This document shows, one piece after another, positions 42,746 to 51,056 of a DNA stretch of 64,000 nt. The stretch is taken from positions 1-64,000 of the forward strand of contig DAHXNI010000031.1 in assembly GCA_027365475.1 (NCBI GenBank). Direction: 5' to 3'. The stretch comes from Pseudomonadota bacterium. GTDB lineage: Bacteria > Pseudomonadota > Gammaproteobacteria > JAKAQQ01. The notes under the pieces were generated by a model that was not told the origin of the DNA, did not search any database, and saw only the letters and a program-made list of their open reading frames with translations. Positions within the stretch are counted from its first letter, which is position 1. Every line of letters starts with the position of its first letter. The translations under genes and the position numbers were made by a program.

Positions 42746-43246
42746 ATGCGACTGAGATTCCTCCTGATGTTTTGTTTATTGTTGGCTACTCTTGCTGTGC
42801 CCACGGTCTACGCACACACCAAGAATCGGTTTGATATAGGCGTGAATGCGGGCCGAGCCCAGACGGTCATCGGAAGTGGGATCGCCTTTGGCGCATCCTT
42901 CGGGTACCGGGTCAAACGTTATTTGGATCTGGTGTTCAACTACCAGTCCATCCCGCATTATGAGATGACGATTGCCACTCTGTCAGCGCTGGGTCGCTAC
43001 CGGATTGGCCCTCGTTTTCATCTGTTGGGTAGGCTCGGTATTGCAAACTGGTACGAAAGCCCGCTGGGTACCCAGTCATCGATCGTGTCGTCAGGTGTTG
43101 ATCCGCTTGTGGGCGCTGGCGTATCCTACCGCTTCAGCCGTATGTTGAGCGGGCGTCTTCAATATCAGTTGATCATGGCGTCGAGTCACACTGGTTTGGG
43201 TGGCAACTTCCAAGGTCTATCTCTTAGTGTCATCTACCATTTCTGA
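42746..43246 (+). CDS. Small outer-membrane beta-barrel protein
   Basis: This encodes 166 aa from the ATG at 42746, with AGGAA upstream; earlier in-frame codons would prefix a non-signal sequence. Residues 1-23 form a signal peptide (LLMFCLLLATLAVPTVYA). The rest alternates in eight-strand fashion (FDIGVNAGRAQT, YLDLVFNYQSI, GLSLSVIYHF) and ends with Phe, as barrels assembled by BAM do. It resembles OmpA/OmpW-like or OprF-like small barrels only in general form. Function unknown. Confidence 0.75.
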   Translation: MRLRFLLMFCLLLATLAVPTVYAHTKNRFDIGVNAGRAQTVIGSGIAFGASFGYRVKRYLDLVFNYQSIPHYEMTIATLSALGRYRIGPRFHLLGRLGIANWYESPLGTQSSIVSSGVDPLVGAGVSYRFSRMLSGRLQYQLIMASSHTGLGGNFQGLSLSVIYHF

Positions 43247-43288
43247 CCTGCAGGTTTTGCAGGCTCATGATCGGAGGCAGAAGTCGGT

Positions 43289-43846
43289 ATGAAAACGCAC
43301 AATGCCCGAATCAGAGGAAACGGGAGTGGGTATCTGGTAGGTCGATTTCCTGCCTTTGCGACAGCTGGAGTCGTGTTCTCACTGGCGCTCACGGGTTGCA
43401 TGCAGGAACCCCTCATGCTCGCCCCGGCCCGCTCCCCGGTCTTGCGCCGTGCGGTGTGGTTCTACATCAAGCCCAATTGGCCCCGGCATTACAAACTCCT
43501 GGCGCGACTTGATACGAGTGAGCTGGGTGGATTCAGCAGCCTGGCAACGGATTGTTTCGTGTTGAAGAAACTGCAAAAACAGGCAGCCCGGATCGGTGCC
43601 AACGCCATTCTTTTGAAGGACCCGCCACCACCGGGTAACGACGGTGACGGAGATGGCGACATGGAACCCGATATGGATGGACCTCCGATGAATGCATACA
43701 ATGGCCCCAACAGTTATTATGGTGATGGTGGGATGTACGTCTCTCAAGCCGCCCCAACTTTTCATGGATACGCTGCTTATGCCCCAAATCATCCCAAGGC
43801 TCATGCAGTTCTGATAACGGCTATTTCATGCGGGAAGCTTCCGTAA
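43289..43846 (+). CDS. Putative lipoprotein with Pro/Asp/Gly-rich insert
   Basis: This encodes 185 aa. A lipobox-like LTGC appears at residues about 34-37 after a hydrophobic stretch (TAGVVFSLA), with a long positively charged n-region, so it should be lipid-anchored. The middle contains RIGANAILLKD, reminiscent of small outer-membrane-associated lipoproteins with a YbjN/RcsF-like fold (GANA repeats), then a low-complexity acidic segment with repeated GDGDG and PPxN, then a Tyr-rich tail. No family could be assigned. It follows the beta-barrel gene by 42 bp and may be co-transcribed. Confidence 0.65.
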   Translation: MKTHNARIRGNGSGYLVGRFPAFATAGVVFSLALTGCMQEPLMLAPARSPVLRRAVWFYIKPNWPRHYKLLARLDTSELGGFSSLATDCFVLKKLQKQAARIGANAILLKDPPPPGNDGDGDGDMEPDMDGPPMNAYNGPNSYYGDGGMYVSQAAPTFHGYAAYAPNHPKAHAVLITAISCGKLP

Positions 43847-43864
43847 CCGGCAGAACGATTCGAC

Positions 43865-44683
43865 TCACGGATACGGCTCGGCAGTTTGGAACAGAGCGTC
43901 TCCCTGGCCGGGAGCAATTCCAAAGACTTTCCCCGTGATACCGCGGCTTTCGGGTCCTAAAAGATAAAGATAGGCGCCGATGATCGTCTCGGGTTGGGGC
44001 CAGTGGGCCGCGGGTAGCCCGGGAAACAGACTCTCCGTAATAGGAGTTGCAATCCATCCTGGATCCAGGGCATTGAAACGGAGATGGGGCCGGAACTCCA
44101 TTTCATCAGCGAGAATGCGCATAAACATTTCGATCGCTGCATAAGCCACGCCATAGGCTGCGGAAAAAGCCCGTGGATGGCGTACCCATTCGCAGGTCGT
44201 AAACAGAACCGAGGCATCCTCTGCAGTTTCGAGGAGCGGGAGGCAGGCACGCGTCAGGGCGAATGCCGCCTGAAGGTTCACCTGGATCACCTCGTGCCAG
44301 GCTTCGGGTGGATGGTTCAAAACGGGACCGTGGTATCCCAAGACACCTGCGTTGTGGAGTAGTCCATCCAGATGCCCAAACTGCTCCAGCAGAGCCGCTC
44401 CGATATCGTCATAGTCGCTGATCGTCGCGCCCCGAAAATCAATTGCCTGAAGAATCGGTGAGGGGCCTTTGGCAACGATGATCTCATCGTGGAGGCTGGT
44501 CAGGGTGTCAATTTCCGGTCCCAGCAACACCAGGGTTGCCCCGTAATCAGCAAGCGAACGCGATACTGCACGGCCAATCCCGCGCCCAGCACCAGTGATG
44601 GCAATCACTTTCCCACGAAGCGCATCCGCAGGGGGACGATAATGGGCGGACAGAAGTGAGATCGGATCAGGTTCGTTGTTCAT
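43865..44683 (-). CDS. SDR family oxidoreductase (YciK-like)
   Basis: This encodes 272 aa from the ATG at 44683; the same frame is open further upstream, but that is a shadow of the overlapping gene. The N-terminal ITGAGRGIGRAVSRSLADYG binds NAD(P), LLHNAGVLG is the NNAG-equivalent, and the catalytic Tyr-Lys region reads SAAYGVAYAAIEMF, in which the YxxxK Lys appears to be Ala-Ile rather than Lys, so activity may be altered. In Pseudomonas a YciK-type SDR sits next to mupP-ubiG; here about 8 kb of other genes intervene. It overlaps the next upstream gene by 17 bp. Confidence 0.85.
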   Translation of the reverse strand: MNNEPDPISLLSAHYRPPADALRGKVIAITGAGRGIGRAVSRSLADYGATLVLLGPEIDTLTSLHDEIIVAKGPSPILQAIDFRGATISDYDDIGAALLEQFGHLDGLLHNAGVLGYHGPVLNHPPEAWHEVIQVNLQAAFALTRACLPLLETAEDASVLFTTCEWVRHPRAFSAAYGVAYAAIEMFMRILADEMEFRPHLRFNALDPGWIATPITESLFPGLPAAHWPQPETIIGAYLYLLGPESRGITGKVFGIAPGQGDALFQTAEPYP

Positions 44684-45482
44684 TTCGGGCAGCTTTCCAG
44701 GCTCGCCATAGTTTAGCGGGGATGGAGGGAGGATGGTGTGCTCCCCCACCTTTACCCGTATTCCAGGAGTGCTCAATGGTGCGGAGCGTGAGATCGGTAA
44801 GCGCTGACATGATACGTATGGAGCGGCAGGATGGTTCCCGGATAAAGGGGGTGAAGGCTTCGAGCCCGATTTGCAATTCCTGCTCTGCCGTTTCAAAAAT
44901 CTCAACCACAAGCGGGGGCGTCGCACTGGAATTGTAAACTCCGGCTTGCTCGGACGGTTTCTCGCCACTTGATACCTGGGATGAAAACAAGGCAAGCTGT
45001 TGCGTGAACCAGCTCGCTGCCGCCAAGTGCTGGACAGGCGCGCCCGGGATCTCCTCCATTCGGTTGAGCGTCGTCCAGTGCAGAAACACCCCGCGGGATT
45101 CGCGCAGGACGGCGCGTGCGATCGGGTCAAGGGTTGGATGCAGACCTCGTGCGAGTTCGAGATATGAGTGAAGTGCCTGAACCAGACGGGCGATGGGCAT
45201 GTACTCAAATGCCCGACCCCTTGAGAGAAGACGGATGACCGGATGGTTGGAGCGTTCGCGTTCTTCCTCAAGTTGTTCCAGCCACCAGGCGAGACGCATG
45301 GGTGCGATATCCTGGGCATTTCTTGATGCCACGATCGCTTCCCATTCGTTCTGCAGCGCGAAAATACCCGTGAGACGGATCTTCTCATCCCTTGGTGCGA
45401 ACTGAACGGCAAGGGACGCGCTTGTTCCCAAAGGGCCGATTCTCTCACGGCAATACCAGAGATCGTTTGCGTCTACCGGCAT
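44667..45482 (-). CDS. Degenerate squalene/phytoene synthase-family protein
   Basis: This encodes 271 aa from ATG 45482, with GGAG 5 nt upstream. YCRERIGPLGTSASLAVQF and the following helices (DEKIRLTGIFALQNEWEAIV) match the start of the trans-isoprenyl/squalene-phytoene synthase fold, and the APMRLAWWLEQLEE and HPVIRLL segments follow in the family order. The Asp-rich catalytic motifs are missing: NEWEA stands where active enzymes have DxxxD. It is thus like the NDUFAF6 assembly-factor type rather than a working synthase. It overlaps the SDR gene and is divergent from hpnB. Confidence 0.75.
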   Translation of the reverse strand: MPVDANDLWYCRERIGPLGTSASLAVQFAPRDEKIRLTGIFALQNEWEAIVASRNAQDIAPMRLAWWLEQLEEERERSNHPVIRLLSRGRAFEYMPIARLVQALHSYLELARGLHPTLDPIARAVLRESRGVFLHWTTLNRMEEIPGAPVQHLAAASWFTQQLALFSSQVSSGEKPSEQAGVYNSSATPPLVVEIFETAEQELQIGLEAFTPFIREPSCRSIRIMSALTDLTLRTIEHSWNTGKGGGAHHPPSIPAKLWRAWKAARNEQRT

Positions 45483-45607
45483 GCCGGCTCCAGTTGTGAT
45501 CAGGGCGATTGATCCGCAGCCAGTATAACGGGTGCCCACCCTTCAAGACGCACTTGATCCGGGGCTTGCGGGTAGAATCAAGCATTCCATCGAGCGCGGA
45601 GCGAACC

Positions 45608-46708
45608 TTGATTCTCGCGAGTCTCGTGACCATCATTTGGGCGATTCTCCTATTGATGCCGGATCGCCCCTGGCGGATGCGGGAAGCACTCCGGTCCAAA
45701 CCTGAGGCGACTTCTGGCCAGCGGGTGAACGTGCTCATTCCGGCCCGGAACGAGGAACTGGTCCTGCCCCGGAATCTCGACGCACTTTCCAACCAGCGGC
45801 TTCCCATGCAAATCTGGGTTCTAAATGACGGGTCCACCGACCGAACCCGGGAAGTAGCGCTGGAGGCTCGTCTGCATAACCTGGCAGTTCTGGATATTCC
45901 AGTGCTGCCACTGGGTTGGACGGGCAAGCTCTGGGCACTCGAGCAGGGTTTCGGCCGAGTCAACGGCGACTGGGTGCTCCTTCTCGATGCCGATATCGCG
46001 CTTGCGCCGGGAATGCTGCCGACATTGCTTGCCGCGGCCGAACGGGAAGGTCTTGATTTGATATCGATCATGGCATCGCCCGCGCGATGCGGGTTCTGGG
46101 ATCGGTGGCTGATGCCGGTTTTCATTTATTTTTTCAAATGGCTTTATCCGTTTCATCGTGCCAATGATCCGGATTCACGTGTCGCAGCGGCAGCAGGGGG
46201 ATGTGTGCTCGTCAGGCATGAGGTGCTGGTCGCGATCGGAGGGTTTGCTGCACTCCGCGACGCAGTAATAGACGACTGTACATTGGCCCGTCTGGTCAAG
46301 AAACAGGGCTACCGGTCGTGGATCGGCGTCAGCCGATCCGTAGTGATGCTCCGGAATCATTCACTCCGTGATATTTGGCACATGGTCGCCCGAACGGCAT
46401 TCACCCAGCTCCATTATTCCTATCTTGCGTTGCTGGTTGCCATGGCCGGTCTTGGATTCGTCTTCGAGGCACCTTTACTCCTGCTCCTGTCCGGTCCTGG
46501 ACTCGTGCGGCTCATGGCCGGGGGTGCTTGGCTCCTGATGACTTTGAGCTATGTGCCCACGGCACGCTATTACGACGAGTCCCCCTTATGGGGCTTCCTG
46601 CTCCCGATAGCCGCTTTTCTCTTTTTTTTGATGAGTGTGCACTCGGCCCTGCGCTATGCTTCGGGGACGCGCACCCGCTGGAAGGGTCGCTCATATCGTC
46701 CAACCTGA
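45608..46708 (+). CDS. hpnB: Hopene-associated glycosyltransferase HpnB
   Basis: This encodes 366 aa from a TTG at 45608 with GGAG 6 nt upstream; upstream in-frame codons would lie inside the divergent promoter region. An N-terminal helix is followed by a GT2 domain: VLIPARNEE, VLNDGSTDRT, PLGWTGKLWALEQG and LLLDADIAL (the DxD equivalent). C-terminal membrane helices follow. The LGWTGKLWA and FKWLYPFHRAND segments are typical of HpnB, found with hopanoid genes. No squalene-hopene cyclase is in the window, so hopanoid synthesis itself is not shown here. Confidence 0.88.
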   Translation: MILASLVTIIWAILLLMPDRPWRMREALRSKPEATSGQRVNVLIPARNEELVLPRNLDALSNQRLPMQIWVLNDGSTDRTREVALEARLHNLAVLDIPVLPLGWTGKLWALEQGFGRVNGDWVLLLDADIALAPGMLPTLLAAAEREGLDLISIMASPARCGFWDRWLMPVFIYFFKWLYPFHRANDPDSRVAAAAGGCVLVRHEVLVAIGGFAALRDAVIDDCTLARLVKKQGYRSWIGVSRSVVMLRNHSLRDIWHMVARTAFTQLHYSYLALLVAMAGLGFVFEAPLLLLLSGPGLVRLMAGGAWLLMTLSYVPTARYYDESPLWGFLLPIAAFLFFLMSVHSALRYASGTRTRWKGRSYRPT

Positions 46709-46814
46709 TCCTGCTGGCATGGAGATATGACCCAAGCGGGGCGAGAGACGGGATTGAGACCGGCCGGATGTGCCGACGCGTCTCGCGCCCTGACAGCGGG
46801 TTTGTGATGAAGGC

Positions 46815-47240
46815 TCAGTACTGAGCTGGTATCGGCCGATGCATTTTCATGGTGCGATTCAGCGTTCCGAGATTCTGGTCCAGTGTCTTCTCGAGCAACG
46901 CAAGGGAGCGATGCCCCTTGGGGCGTGCCAGTTCGAGCCGCGCGAGTCTCAGGGATACATAGTTGCGCACAAGCGGGTTATGGCTCACAGCCAAAACGTG
47001 CTCATAAACTGTTTCCAGTGCAGCGGGATTGCGGGCCCAGAGAGCTAGATGCTGAATGGCATGAAGATCCCGGAAGACCAGAAGCAGGATCGGGTGTTCC
47101 ATCGTGGATCCACGTCTGCATATCATGGGGCGGTGCATACACATCATTTGAAATAGGGGACGCGGTCCAGCCTGAGCCAACCCAAGGGTTGAACCTGCGA
47201 TAAGAATGAGCATCGAAAGAGTACCGATGACGTTTTTCAT
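46815..47240 (-). CDS. Small exported protein, third gene of the ompR-envZ-type operon
   Basis: This encodes 141 aa. The ATG at 47240 overlaps the histidine kinase stop (ATGA). Residues 1-24 form a signal peptide ending in GLAQA. The mature part has three Cys early (MMCMHRPMICRRG) and is largely helical with Leu/Arg-rich segments (LRLARLELARPKG). It has a Met/His-rich character (MHRPM twice), which could bind copper. No family was recognised. Being translationally coupled to the sensor kinase, it may be a periplasmic accessory of the signalling system (inference). Confidence 0.7.
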   Translation of the reverse strand: MKNVIGTLSMLILIAGSTLGLAQAGPRPLFQMMCMHRPMICRRGSTMEHPILLLVFRDLHAIQHLALWARNPAALETVYEHVLAVSHNPLVRNYVSLRLARLELARPKGHRSLALLEKTLDQNLGTLNRTMKMHRPIPAQY

Positions 47241-48601
47241 GGCAAATGACCTCGTGTGTGAGTGGATGGGGTGCGAGCAGAGTCGCTTGGAGAATCTGGC
47301 ATACTGGTGGAAAACGTGAGATCGACCAGGAGTCCTCCGCCCTGGCGGTTTTCGATCGAGAGATGCCCGCCATGTAGGGCGACGATCCGTCCGACAATGG
47401 TGAGCCCGAGTCCTGCCCCAGATCCTGCGCTGCGATCAGAACTGCCACGCACGAAGGGTTCAAGCCAGTTATGCCGATCGACAGCTGGAAGACCGGGTCC
47501 ACGATCGAGGATTTGAATCCGGAAGGTGCGTGGCGCTTCGAGTCGGGTGTGGACCTCGATGTCGCGTTGGCCGTAGCGGACGGCATTGTCGAAGAGGTTG
47601 ACCAGCATACGGCGCAAGGCCAGTCTGCGGCCTGGGTAAGGTGGAAGGGCTTCCAGCCGAAGCCGGATGAGATGACCGGATTCCTGATAGCGTTGTGCGA
47701 CCTCCTGGATCAGGGTGTTCCAGTTGAGCATCTTTGGGGGTTCGGTGGATTCATCGCGTGCGTAGTCGAGAAACTGATTCAGGATGGAGTTGATTTCCTC
47801 AAGATCCTGAATCAGGCCTTCCGTAAGGTGGGGCTCTGCATGTTTGGCGAGAAGTTCGAGTCCAAGCCGGATTCGCGTAAGGGGCGTGCGCAGGTCATGG
47901 GAGATTCCGGCTAGCATGATCCTGCGGTCATCAGCAATCTTTTCGAGGTTGAGAACCATTTGATTGAAGCCGTGGCTGAGATCAACAATCTCCTGGGGTC
48001 CACGTTCCTCAAGCATACGTGGTTTTCGGCCATGACCAACATCACGGGCCGCATGCAGCACATCCTCCAGTCTCCGATTGGAACGAAACAGGATGAGGTA
48101 AGCCCCTCCGACTGAAGCCAGAATGCCCAAAATGATCCAAAGCAGTCGATAAAGATTGAGAAGCGACCGGGGATGGCTGGAATTCAGGATCAACCAGTAT
48201 CGATTTGATCCAGCTTTGAACCCGATCCATAGATGGTGATGGGATCCACGGGCGAAAACGATTTTTTGACCCAAGGACCGATCGAGTGTGCGGCGCAGGG
48301 CGCCCAGGCGGCGATGGGTCATGAGACGATGGTGTTCTCCATGCGTTGGTGCCGGTATGATCCGAAAGAAGCGTCCAGACCCGGATATCTGGAGGTAACG
48401 TGCCCGCTCGTTCGTGTGCGGACGGGTCAGGCTCAGTGCAGCCAGGCGGATTTCTTTTGTGAGAAAATCCGCACGATTGGTCAGCGCATGGGGAAACCAA
48501 AAAATCTGGACGATGGCAAACCACGCGACCTGAGTGAAGATGATGAGAAGTGCAATTAGAAGCGCTAGACGTGGAACGAGTCTGCTCGGAAGGAGTTTCA
48601 T
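47237..48601 (-). CDS. envZ: EnvZ-type sensor histidine kinase
   Basis: This encodes 454 aa. Two membrane helices (residues about 10-32 and 150-172) bracket a periplasmic sensor of about 115 residues rich in His. HAMP follows (residues about 173-225), then the HisKA motif ISHDLRTPLTRIRLGLELL with the phospho-His, and HATPase with the N box (RRMLVNLFDNAVRYG), G1 (LDRGPGLP) and G2 (GAGLGLTIVGRIV). This is the EnvZ/OmpR class. The His-rich sensor (HGEHHRLMTHRR, SHHHL) is unlike E. coli EnvZ and might contact metal. It overlaps the ompR-like gene by 4 bp. Confidence 0.88.
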   Translation of the reverse strand: MKLLPSRLVPRLALLIALLIIFTQVAWFAIVQIFWFPHALTNRADFLTKEIRLAALSLTRPHTNERARYLQISGSGRFFRIIPAPTHGEHHRLMTHRRLGALRRTLDRSLGQKIVFARGSHHHLWIGFKAGSNRYWLILNSSHPRSLLNLYRLLWIILGILASVGGAYLILFRSNRRLEDVLHAARDVGHGRKPRMLEERGPQEIVDLSHGFNQMVLNLEKIADDRRIMLAGISHDLRTPLTRIRLGLELLAKHAEPHLTEGLIQDLEEINSILNQFLDYARDESTEPPKMLNWNTLIQEVAQRYQESGHLIRLRLEALPPYPGRRLALRRMLVNLFDNAVRYGQRDIEVHTRLEAPRTFRIQILDRGPGLPAVDRHNWLEPFVRGSSDRSAGSGAGLGLTIVGRIVALHGGHLSIENRQGGGLLVDLTFSTSMPDSPSDSARTPSTHTRGHLP

Positions 48602-49326
48602 GTGGATTCCGGGTCATCAGGAATAAAAACATACCCGTACCCACGAACCGTCTGAAGGTATCGTGGTTTGGAACTGTCCTCCTCAATCAAGTGACGTAAC
48701 CTGGAAATTTGTACATCCATGCTGCGATCGAATGCAGTGTAGGCGCGCCCGCGCGCGAGTTCGAGCAGTTGCTCGCGGTTGAGGGGTTTCCGGGCATGTG
48801 AGACCAGGGCTTCAAGCACCGCAAACTCACTGGTCGTGAGCGGAATCAGTTCGGTTCCGCGGTAGAGGCATCGCTTGGCGCGGTTGAACACGAAGGGTCC
48901 AAATGGCACCCGGTGATCTTCGGTTGCAGGGGCGCCGGGTGGCGGATTGAAGCTTCTGCGGCGCAGAACCGCTTTGATCCGGGCCAGCAACTCGCGCGGG
49001 TTGAAGGGTTTGGCCACATAGTCATCGGCCCCGATTTCAAGCCCCACGATGCGTTCGATGGGGTCACCCTTGGCCGTCAGCATGATGATCGGGATTTCGA
49101 TGCCCTGACCCCGAAGCCGCCTGCAAATCGAGAGGCCATCTTCCTCTGGAAGCATGATGTCCAGAATGATGAGATCAGATTTATGAAGTGCCAGCTCCTC
49201 TTCAACATGAACCCCGTGATTCAGGGTCCGGACCTGATAACCTTCTCCACGCAAGTATTCTTCGAGCAGTGCGCGAATCCGGAGATCGTCATCAATCACG
49301 AGAACTCGGGTGGAAGGTGTGTTCAT
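48598..49326 (-). CDS. ompR: OmpR-type response regulator
   Basis: This encodes 242 aa from the ATG at 49326. Receiver: IDDDLRIRALLEEYL, phospho-Asp in LIILDIMLPEEDGL, Thr in IIMLTAKGD, Lys in YVAKPFNPRELL. The winged helix C-terminal domain follows (LTTSEFAVLEALVSHARKPL, SMDVQISRLRHLIEED, RYLQTVRGYGYVF). Sequence is close to OmpR itself (ELLARIKAVLRR). No Shine-Dalgarno precedes the ATG and a TATACT box lies only 8 nt upstream, so the mRNA may be leaderless. It is followed by the envZ-like kinase and a small exported protein gene in one operon. Confidence 0.9.
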   Translation of the reverse strand: MNTPSTRVLVIDDDLRIRALLEEYLRGEGYQVRTLNHGVHVEEELALHKSDLIILDIMLPEEDGLSICRRLRGQGIEIPIIMLTAKGDPIERIVGLEIGADDYVAKPFNPRELLARIKAVLRRRSFNPPPGAPATEDHRVPFGPFVFNRAKRCLYRGTELIPLTTSEFAVLEALVSHARKPLNREQLLELARGRAYTAFDRSMDVQISRLRHLIEEDSSKPRYLQTVRGYGYVFIPDDPEST

Positions 49327-49334
49327 GGGGAATG

Positions 49335-49415
49335 AGTATAGTGGGCAAATACAGCCCTGTCGTCTTGGATCGGTTACCAAATATTGCGGTTCGCCCGCTG
49401 GTTACATTTGGTTAC
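49335..49415 (-). promoter_or_regulatory. Putative leaderless promoter with OmpR-like repeats
   Basis: Minus strand: -10 TATACT (49340-49335), a 17-bp spacer and -35 ACGACA (49363-49358). GTAACC occurs at 49377-49372, 49405-49400 and 49415-49410, the last two as tandem repeats with a 10-bp period, the spacing used by OmpR/PhoB-class proteins. Start of transcription would fall within 1-3 nt of the ATG. Autoregulation is inferred from position. Confidence 0.6.
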
Positions 49416-49626
49416 CGCATCCAGATGATGGGTTCAAAAAGAGGCGATTGCAAGGCATCCGGTTGATCCTCGTGACCAGGGTGAATGGGCAGTTCTAGAG
49501 GGTAGTCGATCGGTTGCTGCAAATGGCGCACGGGTGCATTCGGTCATTGATTCCGCATGCTCTTCGCTGTACGATGAGTCGCTGCGAGGTCTAGGAATCA
49601 AACGCCCATGAGAAGTTTATCCCTTG

Positions 49627-49956
49627 ATGCGTGATGGTTTCCATCTGTCCATATGCGGATTCAGAAACCGGCGCTGGGCGCGAGGGCTGGTCTGGCTGGC
49701 CCTGGTCGCATCGGTTGGGCTCTATGCCCTGGACAGCGGGCATCGCCACCATACTGAAATGGCGCGGCTGCTCTGCCCGGTATGTCATGTGGTGGCCCAC
49801 AGTTCGATTGAAGTCTTTAGCCCACGAGTGGATAGCTTCCAACCGATTTATAGCTTCCTGGTCAGGCGCACCGCTGTTCGCAAAGCGAGGCCCACCGCCC
49901 GCATTTTCCTCGCACTGATCTCCGAGCCTCGCGCTCCCCCCCCCAAAGCCCCCTAG
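49627..49956 (+). CDS. Small membrane-anchored protein with CxxC, first gene of copper cluster
   Basis: This encodes 109 aa from the ATG at 49627 (a TTG precedes it by one codon). An N-terminal hydrophobic stretch (GLVWLALVASVGLYAL) is followed by a His-rich linker (GHRHHTEM), then LLCPVCHVVAHSS, a CxxCH that might bind haem or metal. The tail is basic and Pro-rich. Short proteins of this shape often precede copper genes in Proteobacteria, but I cannot name a family. It ends about 105 bp before the next gene. Confidence 0.55.
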   Translation: MRDGFHLSICGFRNRRWARGLVWLALVASVGLYALDSGHRHHTEMARLLCPVCHVVAHSSIEVFSPRVDSFQPIYSFLVRRTAVRKARPTARIFLALISEPRAPPPKAP

Positions 49957-50060
49957 ATTTGAATCGGGCAGCCGTGCCCGTTTCAACCCCCAAGACCCGG
50001 GCATGCCTGGTACCGAAGAGGCATCCCGTGGGATCCATGTGTTTTCTAGAGGTACTGCTG

Positions 50061-51056
50061 ATGGACTTGAGAGATCGTTTTATTCATATTGATCGGTATA
50101 TTGAGCAAATCCAAGCGGTGTTTCTCAACCGAAGGCGATCAACCCGAGGGGTTCGGGTCAAGACCGGGTTGTCTCGTGTTGCAGTCGTTGGTCTCATGCT
50201 CATGGCTATGGGCGGGGGCGTTCCACAGGTTTTCGCGCATGCCGTAGTCGGTATGCGGGTATTTCCTGCCACACTGACTTTTGACGACCCTGGGGTGGCG
50301 GATGAACTCCCTCTCGCATTCGACTCGATTCATACGCCAGGCGGTGTTGACGATATTCTGTCGGCGTCGTACGCAAAAACACTCACGCGGAAGCTTGGAA
50401 TCGTGCTCGGAACCGATTATCAGCAGGTGATTCCGGGATCCGGACCCGCGCTGAGAGGCCTGGACGACTGGACGTTTGCAGTGGATTACCAGATCTATAA
50501 AGTGGCTTCCACCGAATCGATCGGAATGCTTCAGATGGCTGGCACATTCGGCGATAGCGGAAGCCGGGCCATCGGAGCACCCTACACGGTATACACGCCG
50601 GAGTTCGCATTCGGGCAGGGAATGGGTTTTCTTCCGTTTTCCCTGCGTTACCTGACCCCTTTCGCGGTGACCGGTGCCGTCTCGGAGAATATTCCGAGCA
50701 ATTCTGCGTTGGCACCACGGATTCTGAACTGGGATTTCTCTTTCCAATACAGTATTCCCTATCTTCAGGATTTTGTTCATGACGAGGGCATTCCGGCACC
50801 TTTCAATAATATGGTGCCGATCATCGAAGTGCCCATGCAGACCTGTCTGGGCAGAAATTGTCCTGTACATACAACAGGATATGTTGACCCGGGCATGATC
50901 TGGATCGGGCATTACATCCAGTGGGGGGTGGAGCTTGAGCTCCCCATCAACTCTGCAACCGGAGACCATCCCGGCATCCTGCTCGGTGTCGATTTCTATC
51001 TCGACGACCTATTTCCTTACACCCTTGGTGCACCACTCTGGAGTGCTGGTTCATGA
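50061..51056 (+). CDS. Exported protein of unknown function in copper cluster
   Basis: This encodes 331 aa from the ATG at 50061 preceded by AGAGG. The N-terminus is cytosolic and basic for about 35 residues, then a signal-like helix (VAVVGLMLMAMGGGVPQVFA) ends before HAVVGMRVF, giving a mature N-terminal His like those in CopC and LPMO proteins. The mature part alternates in beta-barrel fashion with a DYQQV block, FSLRYLTPF, WDFSFQYSIPYLQ and a conserved-looking CLGRNC pair. It overlaps copC by 4 bp, so it is part of the copper operon. An outer-membrane or periplasmic copper role is an inference. Confidence 0.65.
   Translation: MDLRDRFIHIDRYIEQIQAVFLNRRRSTRGVRVKTGLSRVAVVGLMLMAMGGGVPQVFAHAVVGMRVFPATLTFDDPGVADELPLAFDSIHTPGGVDDILSASYAKTLTRKLGIVLGTDYQQVIPGSGPALRGLDDWTFAVDYQIYKVASTESIGMLQMAGTFGDSGSRAIGAPYTVYTPEFAFGQGMGFLPFSLRYLTPFAVTGAVSENIPSNSALAPRILNWDFSFQYSIPYLQDFVHDEGIPAPFNNMVPIIEVPMQTCLGRNCPVHTTGYVDPGMIWIGHYIQWGVELELPINSATGDHPGILLGVDFYLDDLFPYTLGAPLWSAGS

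Noticed and set aside
44684-45448. N-terminal extension of the SDR frame
   Set aside because: The extra 255 codons overlap the synthase-like gene in another frame, lack SDR features, and an ATG at 44683 gives a normal SDR length.
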